Translations under genes and position numbers: made by a program
Source of the DNA: Synchiropus splendidus
Taxonomy: Eukaryota; Chordata; Actinopteri; Syngnathiformes; Callionymidae
Reading direction: 5' to 3'
NCBI RefSeq assembly: GCF_027744825.2
Contig: NC_071334.1
Coordinates: 38,665,437-38,729,436, forward strand
Length of the DNA: 64,000 nt
Notes under the pieces: model-generated
Database searches by the model: none
What the model was told of the DNA's origin: nothing
Seen by the model: only the letters and a program-made list of their open reading frames with translations
Part shown: positions 52,456 through 62,600 of the stretch, piece by piece
Layout of the letters: every line of letters begins with the position of its first letter
How positions within the stretch are numbered: the stretch's first letter is position 1

Positions 52456-55400
52456 TTAACAGTCAACGTCCTCGATGACGGAGAGAGAATTCCGCAGTTC
52501 TTTTACAGTCTCCCTAAAGAACGTTGTACCGAGATTGGCAATGATCTGTGAGACAGCTGCAGGATCAATGGATCTAGTTTCCAACACTGACTTTGGCTCA
52601 TGGTGCAAGTTAGAATGCTGCCCTGCCGTAACTCTCTTACTCCTACGAGGAGCAGGTACAGGAAGTGACCTTGGTTTTTCTCTCAGTTCAGGTACTGCTT
52701 CAACTTCCAATTCCTGATCTGGAAAATCGTGACTTGGACCTTCACAAAGATCATGAGATGACTGATCTACATCACTTTGACTGTGAATATCACTTGGAAC
52801 AATCACTTCTATCACCACACCATCTTCTGATGCATCATCAGCCACTAAATCCTGTTCTTGCACCAAAACTTTAGGTTTGTTCTCACATTCGGCATGTCTT
52901 GGCTTTGGGATCAGTTCGTGTTTTGAATCACAAGGACGAATGTCTGCTCTATGGACTCTCTTCACTGGTCCTCCCTCCAGGGGTTCCACTGTGTATGTTG
53001 TTCCCTGGACATCTACCACAACATGGGGAACCGGTTGCCAAGCATCTTGGATCTTGTTTCGACCAGGAGGTCTGTTTCTCAAGTACACAGTCTGACCCAG
53101 CTCAACTGGCGGACAATACACTTTTTCGTTGAGCTTAGCAATTCTCTCAGCAGCTTTACGCTCACAATACTCCTTTGCTCTTGCATGGGCTTCTCTCAAT
53201 CTTCTCTGATGGATCGCTAACCAGTCATGCTTAATCACAACAGATGACTCTTGTCCAAGCAACACATCAACAGGAAGATGAGGTTCAACTCCAAACAACA
53301 AAAAGTATGGCGAATAGCCAGTAGTGGAATGTGGCGTAACATTGTAAGCATACACCAACTCTGGCAAATATTCAGGCCATTTGCGCTTCTTTTCTGCTGG
53401 AAGGGTGCGAAGCAACTCGTGTAATGTCCTGTTAAATCTTTCACATTGTGCGTTTCCTGTCGGATGATAAGGAGTAGTTCTACTCTTCTTCACTCCGTAG
53501 AGTCTACACAGCTCAGATATTACCTCACTCTCGAAATTCCTACCCTGATCAGAATGCAAACGTTCAGGTATTCCATACTTCATAAACCACTCTCTCAGCA
53601 ACACTTTTGCCGTGGTTTCTGCCTTCTGATCACGTGTCGGAAAAGCTTGCGTGAACTTAGTCAAAACATCTGTGATTACCAGTACATTTTCTCTCCCATC
53701 TGAAGCTGGATCTAGAAGAGTGAAGTCAACAGCTACTACCTCAAGTGGTCTACTGGCCAAAAATGCCTTCATTGGAGGATGGATCTTTGGATGTGGCATT
53801 TTTGTTAACACACAGCGCTCACATTTTTTAATCCACTCTTTCACATCTTCTTGGAGTCCGACCCAGAAACATCTCTTTCTGAGAAGTTCTATAGTACGCT
53901 CACTGCCTTGGTGACCCATGGAATCATGGACACTTTCCAACACTCTGGATTTCAGACATTCTGGCACTATAAGTTGAAAACATTCACCATGTCTTACATC
54001 TTGAATCACCCTATAAAGAAGACCATCTTTCTCTTGAATGTGTGACCAATGTTTCAACAGCCTTAACACGGGTTTTGACAGTTCTTTTCTCTCTTTGAAA
54101 TTGGGTTTTCTCTTTTTGTCCCAAAACTTTCTAAACATACTCAAAACGACGTCTTCAGATTGAAATGCATGTAACGCCTCCTTTGAGTATCCTGGTAAAG
54201 TCGGGGTATTTCCCTGACTTATCGGGTGAACTAATGGAACTCCCTTTTCCATAGCTCTCATCTGTCTGACTTTCAGGGATTCCAATCCAGCAGTAGCTAG
54301 TTCAAGTCCAAGTGAGGTCCCTTTGGAGATCACATTACATATGGCAACACAGCCATCGTACTCCAAATCTTCAGACTCAGGCTCCCCTGCTAATGGGTGC
54401 CTAGACAAAGCATCAGCAGCTTTATTGCTACTACCTGGACGGTACTGAACTTCAAAATCAAAAGCGGCCAGCTGTGCCATCCACCTCTGTTCTATTGCTC
54501 CCAGTTTAGCAGTATTCAAATGACAGAGAGGATTGTTGTCCGTAATGACTGTAAACTTTGAACCCAATAAGTAACCACGAAACTTTTCTGACACGGCCCA
54601 TTTCAAAGCCAGTAGTTCAAGCTTCATGCTACTATAATTCTTGTCGTTTTTCTCAGCATTTCTCAAACGACGACTGGCATAAGCAATAACTCTCTTCCTG
54701 GATCCTTGTTGTTGGTACAACACAGCTCCTAATCCCTGATTGCTAGCATCGGTCTCAACAATAAAAGGACTGGTGAAATCAGCAAATCCTAATATTGGAG
54801 CAGTCGTCAGTTTCTCTTTCAGCACTTCAAATGCCATTTGACACTCTGGCGTCCAAGATTGACACATCATCTGGTTCACCTGAGATGGATATCCAGCATT
54901 TAGGCATCTGTTCACTAAGTCATGAAGTGGCCCAGCAAGTCTAGAAAAGTGTTCCACAAACCTTCTGTAGTACCCACAGAACCCCAAAAATGATCTCAAT
55001 TCCCTCAGGGTCTTGGGCACTGGCCACTGTTTAACTGCGGCTATCTTTCCTTCATCTGTCTCGATTCCCTCCGCTGAGATCTGATGTCCTAAGAAAGTGA
55101 CTTTGGACTGCAAAAAATGACACTTCTTAAGTTTCACCTTCAGACCGTTGTCTCGTAACCGCTTTAAAATCACTTCCAGTCTCTCAAGATGCTCTGAGAA
55201 TGTTTCAGAGAATACTAGAATATCATCCAAGTAGACCAGCATAATCTGGAAAATCAGATCACTCATGGTAGTTTGCATTAACCGCTGGAATGTTGCAGGT
55301 CCGTTACAAACTCCCATGGGCATGCGCAAATATTCAAACAACCCAAAAGGTGTTGAAAATGCAGTTTTGCAACGATCGCTCTCCTTAACAGCCACTTGGT

Positions 55401-57768
55401 GATAACCACTTGCAAGATCAATTGTCGAGAAGAACTTTGAGCCTTGCAGTGCATCAAAACTCTCGTCAATCCGTGGTAACGGAAAAGCATCTTTCTTAGT
55501 CTTCTGGTTGAGTTTACGGTAGTCCACGCATAATCTGATGCTTCCATCTGTCTTCCTCACCACCACCACAGGGGATGCATAAGAACTGGTGCTTTCCTGA
55601 ATTACTCCTTTTTTTAGTAACTGTGAAATATGTTCTTTAACTTCATTGTACTGATTCGGTGGAATGCGACGATAAGGTATGTTCACTGGCACGTCATCCA
55701 CTAGTTCAATCTCATGGGTGACTCGATCTGTGTAACCCAAGTCATCATCAGTCACAGCAAAGACTTCAGGAAATCTAGACAGCAATGTTTTCAACTGCAG
55801 CTGTTCTTCTTCAGTACCACCAATATCCAATTTATCCAGTAAACTCTCAATATTAGGATTGGACTGACTGTGTGAATGAACTGAAACTTCCTCTGTACTG
55901 CAGGAAACACGCTGAAATTTCACATTGACTTGAGTCTCTTCATTCAAACATGAAAGAGGTGAAAGGATACCAAGCCGGGTTCTAGGATGCAGCCACACAT
56001 CCTCTTGAGAAAAGTTTACCACCTGCACAGGTACCGTATGACTGCTAACCTCCACTACAGTCGGCAGGACCACCACACCACCTGGCAAAGGAACTTTTAA
56101 TGGCTCTAACAAACTTTGACAAGCGACTTCAGATTTCTGTGGTGATCCTTTGGCAATAACAGTAACCACAGATGCTGCAGGGATATAAACTTGATCTCGA
56201 CCTGCCACTCTAGACACTGTTTGTCTCCTGATCACACACTCCTGTGTCTGTTGAAAGACACTTCTCCAATCTGAATCAAGTTTTCCTTCCAGAGTGGTCT
56301 CAAACTCCTCATGAACCAGCCGACGACATTGACTAATAATGTTCATTCCAACAATGATGGATTCCGACGCTGTGGAGCCGGGTAGGTCTTTCACCACTAA
56401 GAAGCCACAATTTGGAATTCTGACACCCACTGTCTCTACGGCCAGCTCTAGATATCCCAAATATGGGATCTCCAGACCGTTTGCCGCAGTGAGTCTGAGC
56501 CATCCAGCTGTAGCTAACATGTCCTCATCTGCACCACACAAATGCTCACGGAAAAAGGTTTCAGAAATTGTGCTCACTTGGCTTCCAGTGTCTAACAAAC
56601 ATTTAGTTAGTACACCCCCCACCTTCATCTCCACCACAGGACATGTTCCAACTGCGCGAGACAACAACTGATCCTGTTCTGAGCTGGTTTCTGGTGACTT
56701 TATTTTACGTCCTTTCGTCAATCGATTCCTAACAGAATGAGACACCTGACTTCCATGATCAACAACAGCTTCTGACTTGTCAGAGTTCTTACTGCAGTTC
56801 CTTGCTATGTGTCCCTCCCCTTGACACTTGAGACATATTGGCTTTCCATCTTCAGTAAATTTTAATTGCGTTCGATATTTATTACGAGGTGGAGCTCTTG
56901 TACTCATTGCCTGAGTGGTAAGTGACTTGACTGCAGCTGTCAACTCACCTATCTGTTTCCCTTGCTCAGCCACAACTTTGAAAAGTTCGTCCACACTCAC
57001 AGATCGTCGTTCCTCCGACCTAACTGCAGAACATCTGATATTTCCATCCAAACTGTCAGAAACCTTGCTTCTGCTCTTTAAACTTTTGTTTGTGGTAGTA
57101 TCTTCCATTGACCACAAAGAGGCTTCTTCCCTGACATCAATCATTGAACAGTCTGGGTGTGATCTAACAAACTTTCGTAGCTCTCTTTTTAGAACTGGAT
57201 CCCTCAGACCTTGAATGAATTGGTCTCTCAGTGTTTGTCTATCATCAGCTACTACATTGGCATCGTTATTCAACACAGATCTTAGCAGCTGACATAAGGC
57301 GTGTGAATATTCAATCACATCTTCAAAATCCTTTTGCTTCCGATTATAAAAATCCTGTAACAGTTGTGTAACACATCTCTTGTCCCTGAATGCTTCAATG
57401 AGATATTCAAATAAGTCTCTTACATGAGTGGACCCATAACTGCTTCTGAGTCTTACTTCTTCTAATGCTGATCCTCTGAGCAATGACACAACAAAATCAT
57501 ACTGATCACCTTCAGATTGATTTCTAGCACGCAGAACACGATCTACTTCTTCAATGAAGTCATCTACTGTTCGGCCATCTTTGACATAATCACCACTGAA
57601 CGGTGTGATATGACGTTCCCGGGGAACATAAACATAAGATTTTGTCTGTGCATCTCGACTCAGGGAGGCAATAGTGTCCATGGCTTGTTGATGTTTCCTT
57701 TGCAACTCAGCAATTTGTTCTTGCACATCAACATTATCAACTTCAGTCTCTATCTCCAGTGATTCCAT
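52456..57768 (-). CDS. gag-pol: Gag-Pol polyprotein of a Ty3/gypsy retrotransposon
   Basis: One frame of 1770 codons encodes capsid and replication enzymes without a frameshift or internal stop. The start ATG has a favourable context (A at -3, G at +4) and is the first Met of the frame. Domains in residues: predicted coiled coil 13-40; retrotransposon Gag about 45-215; CCHC zinc knuckle 312-325 (C312, C315, H320, C325); aspartic protease with LLDTGS, D393; reverse transcriptase about 690-890 with D784 and YLDD (D848, D849); RNase H with D1007, E1051, D1077, D1119; integrase zinc finger H1281, H1286, C1316, C1319; integrase core D1348, D1407, E1443, an exact D-35-E spacing; then an SH3/GPY-like module about 1547-1612. 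The tail 1613-1770 is acidic, carries a basic PRRSKR patch (possible nuclear signal), and has no chromodomain. All catalytic residues are present, so activity is plausible. How Gag is made in excess from a fused frame is unclear. Confidence 0.96.
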   Translation of the reverse strand: MESLEIETEVDNVDVQEQIAELQRKHQQAMDTIASLSRDAQTKSYVYVPRERHITPFSGDYVKDGRTVDDFIEEVDRVLRARNQSEGDQYDFVVSLLRGSALEEVRLRSSYGSTHVRDLFEYLIEAFRDKRCVTQLLQDFYNRKQKDFEDVIEYSHALCQLLRSVLNNDANVVADDRQTLRDQFIQGLRDPVLKRELRKFVRSHPDCSMIDVREEASLWSMEDTTTNKSLKSRSKVSDSLDGNIRCSAVRSEERRSVSVDELFKVVAEQGKQIGELTAAVKSLTTQAMSTRAPPRNKYRTQLKFTEDGKPICLKCQGEGHIARNCSKNSDKSEAVVDHGSQVSHSVRNRLTKGRKIKSPETSSEQDQLLSRAVGTCPVVEMKVGGVLTKCLLDTGSQVSTISETFFREHLCGADEDMLATAGWLRLTAANGLEIPYLGYLELAVETVGVRIPNCGFLVVKDLPGSTASESIIVGMNIISQCRRLVHEEFETTLEGKLDSDWRSVFQQTQECVIRRQTVSRVAGRDQVYIPAASVVTVIAKGSPQKSEVACQSLLEPLKVPLPGGVVVLPTVVEVSSHTVPVQVVNFSQEDVWLHPRTRLGILSPLSCLNEETQVNVKFQRVSCSTEEVSVHSHSQSNPNIESLLDKLDIGGTEEEQLQLKTLLSRFPEVFAVTDDDLGYTDRVTHEIELVDDVPVNIPYRRIPPNQYNEVKEHISQLLKKGVIQESTSSYASPVVVVRKTDGSIRLCVDYRKLNQKTKKDAFPLPRIDESFDALQGSKFFSTIDLASGYHQVAVKESDRCKTAFSTPFGLFEYLRMPMGVCNGPATFQRLMQTTMSDLIFQIMLVYLDDILVFSETFSEHLERLEVILKRLRDNGLKVKLKKCHFLQSKVTFLGHQISAEGIETDEGKIAAVKQWPVPKTLRELRSFLGFCGYYRRFVEHFSRLAGPLHDLVNRCLNAGYPSQVNQMMCQSWTPECQMAFEVLKEKLTTAPILGFADFTSPFIVETDASNQGLGAVLYQQQGSRKRVIAYASRRLRNAEKNDKNYSSMKLELLALKWAVSEKFRGYLLGSKFTVITDNNPLCHLNTAKLGAIEQRWMAQLAAFDFEVQYRPGSSNKAADALSRHPLAGEPESEDLEYDGCVAICNVISKGTSLGLELATAGLESLKVRQMRAMEKGVPLVHPISQGNTPTLPGYSKEALHAFQSEDVVLSMFRKFWDKKRKPNFKERKELSKPVLRLLKHWSHIQEKDGLLYRVIQDVRHGECFQLIVPECLKSRVLESVHDSMGHQGSERTIELLRKRCFWVGLQEDVKEWIKKCERCVLTKMPHPKIHPPMKAFLASRPLEVVAVDFTLLDPASDGRENVLVITDVLTKFTQAFPTRDQKAETTAKVLLREWFMKYGIPERLHSDQGRNFESEVISELCRLYGVKKSRTTPYHPTGNAQCERFNRTLHELLRTLPAEKKRKWPEYLPELVYAYNVTPHSTTGYSPYFLLFGVEPHLPVDVLLGQESSVVIKHDWLAIHQRRLREAHARAKEYCERKAAERIAKLNEKVYCPPVELGQTVYLRNRPPGRNKIQDAWQPVPHVVVDVQGTTYTVEPLEGGPVKRVHRADIRPCDSKHELIPKPRHAECENKPKVLVQEQDLVADDASEDGVVIEVIVPSDIHSQSDVDQSSHDLCEGPSHDFPDQELEVEAVPELREKPRSLPVPAPRRSKRVTAGQHSNLHHEPKSVLETRSIDPAAVSQIIANLGTTFFRETVKELRNSLSVIEDVDC

Positions 57769-58043
57769 GATTTCAGTTTTACTTTGTTTGTTGCTTGCTG
57801 TTTGCGTTGTAGGAAAGCCGTGAGTCGGTAGGAGTGATGAACTGGATCAGTCCTGTGCCCAAGTGATGTCACGTCCTCGCTGAATCCTTGGCGATGTAAC
57901 GTCCGGAAGTTCCTCTCAGTCTGCTCGGAGTTCTGAACACCTCCAGCAGCTCCAGGACGTTCTCTCTTCTCTGCAGTTTTGTATACCACTACCGGTGATT
58001 ACTATACTGTGTTCCACTTTTCCAAAATAAAACTAATAGATAG
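57769..58043 (-). other. 5' leader of the retrotransposon
   Basis: About 275 bases between the primer-binding site and the Gag start codon. In retroelements this region usually carries packaging and dimerisation signals, but I cannot point to a specific motif. A 79-codon minus-strand frame crosses it (57989-57750) in a different frame from Gag-Pol; it lacks recognisable domains and is not called. Confidence 0.6.
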
Positions 58044-58061
58044 ATCCCACTTCTGACACCA
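58044..58061 (-). promoter_or_regulatory. Primer-binding site, tRNA-Leu(CAA) type
   Basis: Sense sequence TGGTGTCAGAAGTGGGAT is complementary to the 3' end of a eukaryotic tRNA-Leu (acceptor end atcccacttctgaca plus CCA). I recall this end from vertebrate tRNA-Leu(CAA); the match runs 18 nt and then breaks. It lies 5 nt (sense tattt) inside the 5' LTR, where minus-strand DNA synthesis would be primed. Confidence 0.8.
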
Positions 58062-58066
58062 AAATA

Positions 58067-58746
58067 TGTGGGCAAAAAAACAGAACTGGACAACAAATAA
58101 CGTTTGGGATCGTTTATCTATTAGATCCTCATAGGATTTTTTACATAATAACAAAAAGATGAAGAAAATGAACCTGACACACTAAAACAAACCGGTAGTG
58201 GTATTGCAGAGTGGCACTTCTACAAATGAAAACAACACAACACCACATTACACACGGAACAAATAACATATTAACATATGGACCGCTAACCTACTTCTCT
58301 TTTGTTTGAACCGCTCTTAATCACACACGTGTGTCTGCTCCCGTTCACTCTGTTAAATGAAACACACGACATGAACATGACGACACGTAACATTACGGGT
58401 AACATAGTTGAACACGCACGAAACACTCAATTACACATAGCAAACATGAACAAAACAAAACTATCTTATCTAAACACCGTATCCCTCATATACATGTGCG
58501 TCACGCATCTGCACTCCGAAACTTCTTCTAACTAAAATGACGATCAATATTTTGTTAAACACCTAAAATACAACAGGGTTCACACATAGGATGCAGGATG
58601 ACAAAACACTGAACACACCGACGTAGACTTCAGCACTCATTCTCTGCAGGCTGCTCAGACTGACGTAATGACGCAACACACGCACATAACACGGTGACAT
58701 CTATAACTTTGTTAAAGTGACACTGAACATTTTCCAACTGGTTACA
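58067..58746 (-). repeat. 5' LTR (right copy, 680 bp)
   Basis: Direct repeat of the left LTR, upstream of gag in the sense orientation, so it should carry the promoter that drives the element. It has tctctttt at 58296-58303 where the left LTR has act, and lacks the 22-base stretch (single g at 58589). Otherwise the copies look identical over roughly 670 bases. Confidence 0.95.
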
Positions 58747-58750
58747 AATA
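58747..58750. other. Target-site duplication, right copy (aata)
   Basis: Follows the LTR terminus ggttaca and leads into actttcgaaaaac, the rest of the interrupted monomer. The palindrome TTTCGAAA starts only a few bases further right. Confidence 0.85.
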
Positions 58751-59452
58751 ACTTTCGAAAAACACTTCAGATAGCTTAGATTTGATGTGCAACTACTAGA
58801 AAGACCCTTTCTGCTATAGTGGGAGGTTAAAATTTCATGTTCTGAAGCTTCCCTGAAAAGTTATGGCACAATGCACAAAAACGCTTTTCAGCCTGAGATA
58901 AGGTGGGTTTCGGAACGCCAAACATAAAAGTGTTAATAACTTTCGAAAAACACTTCAGACAGCTTAGATTTGATGTGCAACTACTAGAAAGGCCCTTTCT
59001 GCTATAGTGGGAGGTTAAAATTTCATGTTCTGAAGCTTCCCTGAAAAGTTATGGCACAATGCACAAAAACGCTTTTCAGCCTGAGATAAGGTGGGTTTCG
59101 GAACGCCAAACATAAAAGTGTTAATAACTTTCGAAAAACACTTCAGACAGCTAAGATTTTATATGCCACTACTAGAAAGACCCTTTCTGCTATAGTGGGA
59201 GGTTAAAATTTCATGTTCTGAAGCTTCCCTGAAAAGTTATGCCACAATGCACAAAAACGCTTTTCAGCCTGAGATAAGGTGGGTTTCGGAACGCCAAACA
59301 TAAAAGTGTTAATAACTTTCGAAAAACACTTCAGACAGCTTAGATTTGATGTGCACCTACTAGAAAGGCCCTTTCTGCTATAGTGGGAGGTTAAAATTTC
59401 ATGTTCTGAAGCTTCCCTGAAAAGTTACGGCACAATGCGTAAAAACGCTTTT

Positions 59453-59640
59453 CAGCCTGAGATAAGGTGGGTTTCGGAACGCCAAACATAAAAGTGTTAA
59501 TAACTTTCGAAAAACACTTCAGACAGCTAAGATTTTATATGCCACTACTAGAAAGACCCTTTCTGCTATAGTGGGAGGCAATAATTTCATGTTCTGAAGC
59601 TTCCCTGAAAAGTTATGGCACAATGCACAAAAACGCTTTT
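59453..59640. repeat. Hybrid monomer in the right array
   Basis: The first half has ctaagattttatatgccac, the second half ggcaataat with ctgaaaag and ggcac. Elsewhere ctaagattttatatgccac monomers carry ggttaaaat. The next monomers follow the order normally seen after ggcaataat monomers, so a single unequal exchange between about 59545 and 59578 accounts for it. Confidence 0.75.
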
Positions 59641-62600
59641 CAGCCTGAGATAAGGTGGGTTTCGGAACGCCAAACATAAAAGTGTTGATAACTTTCGAAA
59701 AACACTTCAGACAGCTTAGATTTGATGTGCACCTACTAGAAAGACCCTTTCTGCTATAGTGGGAGGTTAAAATTTCATGTTCTGAAGCTTCCCTGAAAAG
59801 TTATGCCACAATGCACAAAAACGCTTTTCAGCCAGAGATAAGGTGGGTTTCGGAACGCCAAAAATAAAAGTGTTGATAACTTTCGAAAAACATTTCAGAC
59901 AGCTTAGATTTGATGTGCAACTACTAGAAAGACCCTTTCTGCTATAGTGGGAGGTTAAAATTTCATGTTCTGAAACTTCCCTGAAAAGTTATGGCACAAT
60001 GCACAAAAACGCTTTTCAGCCTGAGATAAGGTGGGTTTCGGAACGCCAAACATAAAAGTGTTGATAACTTTCGAAAAACACTTCAGACAGCTTAGATTTG
60101 ATGTGCACCTACTAGAAAGACCCTTTCTGCTATAGTGGGAGGTTAAAATTTCATGTTCTGAAGCTTCCCTGAAAAGTTATGGCACAATGCACAAAAACGC
60201 TTTTCAGCCTGAGATAAGGTGGGTTTCGGAACGCCAAACATAAAAGTGTTGATAACTTTCGAAAAACACTTCAGACAGCTTAGATTAGATGTGCAACTAT
60301 TAGAAAGACCCTTTCTGCTATAGTGGTAAGTTAAAATTTCATGTTCTGAAGCTTCCCTGAAAAGTTATGGCACAATGCACAAAAACGCTTTTCAGCCTGA
60401 GATAAGGTGGGTTTCGGAACTCCAAACATAAAAGTGTTAATAACTTTCGAAAAACACTTCAGACAGCTTAGATTTGATGTGCAACTACTAGAAAGACCCT
60501 TTCTGCTATAGTTGGAGGCTAAAATTTCATATTCTGAAGCTTCCCTGAAAAGTTATGGCACAATGCACAAAAACGCTTTTCAGCCTGAGATAAGGTGGGT
60601 TTCGGAACGCCAAACATAAAAGTGTTGATAACTTTCGAAAAACACTTCAGACAGCTTAGATTTGATGTGCACCTACTAGAAAGGCCCTTTCTGCTATAGT
60701 GGGAGGTTAAAATTTCATGTTCTGAAGCTTCCCTGAAAAGTTATGCCACAATGCACAAAAACGCTTTTCAGCCTGAGATAAGGTGGGTTTCGGAACGCCA
60801 AACATAAAAGTGTTAATAACTTTCGAAAAACACTTCAGACAGCTTAGATTTGATGTGCACCTACTAGAAAGGCCCTTTCTGCTATAGTGGGAGGTTAAAA
60901 TTTCATGTTCTGAAGCTTCCCTGAAAAGTTATGGCACAATGCGTAAAAACGCTTTTCAGCCTGAGATAAGGTGGGTTTCGGAACGCCAAACATAAAAGTG
61001 TTGATAACTTTCGAAAAACACTTCAGACAGCTTAGATTTGATGTGCAACTACTAGAAAGACCCTTTCTGCTATAGTGGGAGGCAATAATTTCATGTTCTG
61101 AAGCTTCCCTGAAAAGTTATGGCACAATGCACAAAAACGCTTTTCAGCCTGAGATAAGGTGGGTTTCGGAACGCCAAACATAAAAGTGTTGATAACTTTC
61201 GAAAAACATTTCAGACAGCTTTGATTTGATGTGCACCTACTAGAAAGACCCTTTCTGCTATAGTGGGAGGTTAAAATTTCATGTTCTGAAGCTTCCCTGA
61301 AAAGTTATGGCACAATGCACAAAAACGCTTTTCAGCCTGATATAAGGTGGGTTTCGGAACGCCAAACATAAAAGTGTTAATAACTTTCGAAAAACACTTC
61401 AGACAGCTAAGATTTTATATGCCACTACTAGAAAGACCCTTTCTGCTATAGTGGGAGGTTAAAATTTCATGTTCTGAAGCTTCCCTGAAAAGTTATGGCA
61501 CAATGCACAAAAACGCTTTTCAGCCTGAGATAAGGTGGGTTTCGGAACGACAAACATAAAAGTGTTGATAACTTTCGAAAAACACTTCAGACAGCTTAGA
61601 TTAGATGTGCAACTATTAGAAAGACCCTTTCTGCTATAGTGGTAGGTTAAAATTTCATGTTCTGAAGCTTCCCTGAAAAGTTAAGGCACAATGCACAAAA
61701 ACGCTTTTCAGCCTGAGATAAGGTGGGTTTCGGAACGCCAAACATAAAAGTGTTGATAACTTTCGAAAAACACTTCAGACAGCTTAGATTTGATGTGCAC
61801 CTACTAGAAAGGCCCTTTCTGCTATAGTGGGAGGTTAAAATTTCATGTTCTGAAGCTTCCCTGAAAAGTTATGGCACAATGCGTAAAAACGCTTTTCAGG
61901 CTGAGATAAGGTGGGTTTCGTAACGCCAAACATAAAAGTGTTAATAACTTTCGAAAAACACTTCAGACAGCTTAGATTTGATGTGCAACTACTAGAAAGA
62001 CCCTTTCTGCTATAGTTGGAGGCTAAAATTTCATATTCTGAAGCTTCCCTGAAAAGTTATGGCACAATGCACAAAAACGCTTTTCAGCCTGAGATAAGGT
62101 GGGTTTCGGAACGCCAAACATAAAAGTGTTGATAACTATCGAAAAGCACTTCAGACAGCTAATATTTTATGTACAACTACTAGAAAGACCCTTTCTGCTA
62201 TAGTGGGAGGTTAAAATTTCATGTTCTGAAGCTTCCCTGAAAAGTTATGGCACAATGCACAAAAACGCTTTTCAGCCTGAGATAAGGTGGGTTTCGGAAC
62301 GCCAAACATAAAAGTGTTAATAACTTTCGAAAAACACTTCAGACAGCTTAGATTTGATGTGCACCTACTAGAAAGACCCTTTCTGCTATAGTGGGAGGTT
62401 AAAATTTCATGTTCTGAAGCTTCCCTGAAAAGTTATGGCACAATGCACAAAAACGCTTTTCAGCCTGAGATAAGGTGGGTTTCGGAACGCCAAACATAAA
62501 AGTGTTGATAACTTTCGAAAAACACTTCAGACAGCTTAGATTAGATGTGCAACTACTAGAAAGACCCTTTCTGCTATAGTGGGAGGTTAAAATTTCATGT

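Larger units (their letters stand above)
51749..58746 (-). mobile_element. Full-length Ty3/gypsy LTR retrotransposon
   Basis: Complete element of 6998 bp on the minus strand, inserted in one satellite monomer. In sense order: 5' LTR (58067-58746), primer-binding site (58044-58061), leader, one Gag-Pol frame (57768-52456), polypurine tract (52445-52455) and 3' LTR (51749-52444). Both LTRs have 5'-TG...CA-3' ends and a 4-bp target duplication flanks the element. Domain order protease, RT, RNase H, integrase is that of Ty3/gypsy (Metaviridae), not Ty1/copia. There is no envelope frame and no chromodomain. Intact coding capacity and nearly identical LTRs point to recent insertion. Which fish or vertebrate gypsy lineage it belongs to cannot be settled by eye. 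Confidence 0.96.

Noticed and set aside
52924..53400. Chromodomain at the integrase C-terminus
   Set aside because: The region after the SH3/GPY-like module lacks the aromatic cage pattern and chromodomain-like spacing; the tail is acidic and low in complexity.
52475..57762. Many short frames overlapping Gag-Pol on both strands
   Set aside because: Shadows of the 1770-codon frame; none shows a domain.
57750..57989. 79-codon minus-strand frame overlapping the Gag start
   Set aside because: Lies mostly in the leader in another frame, without domain or conserved features; could be an upstream frame but nothing supports it.
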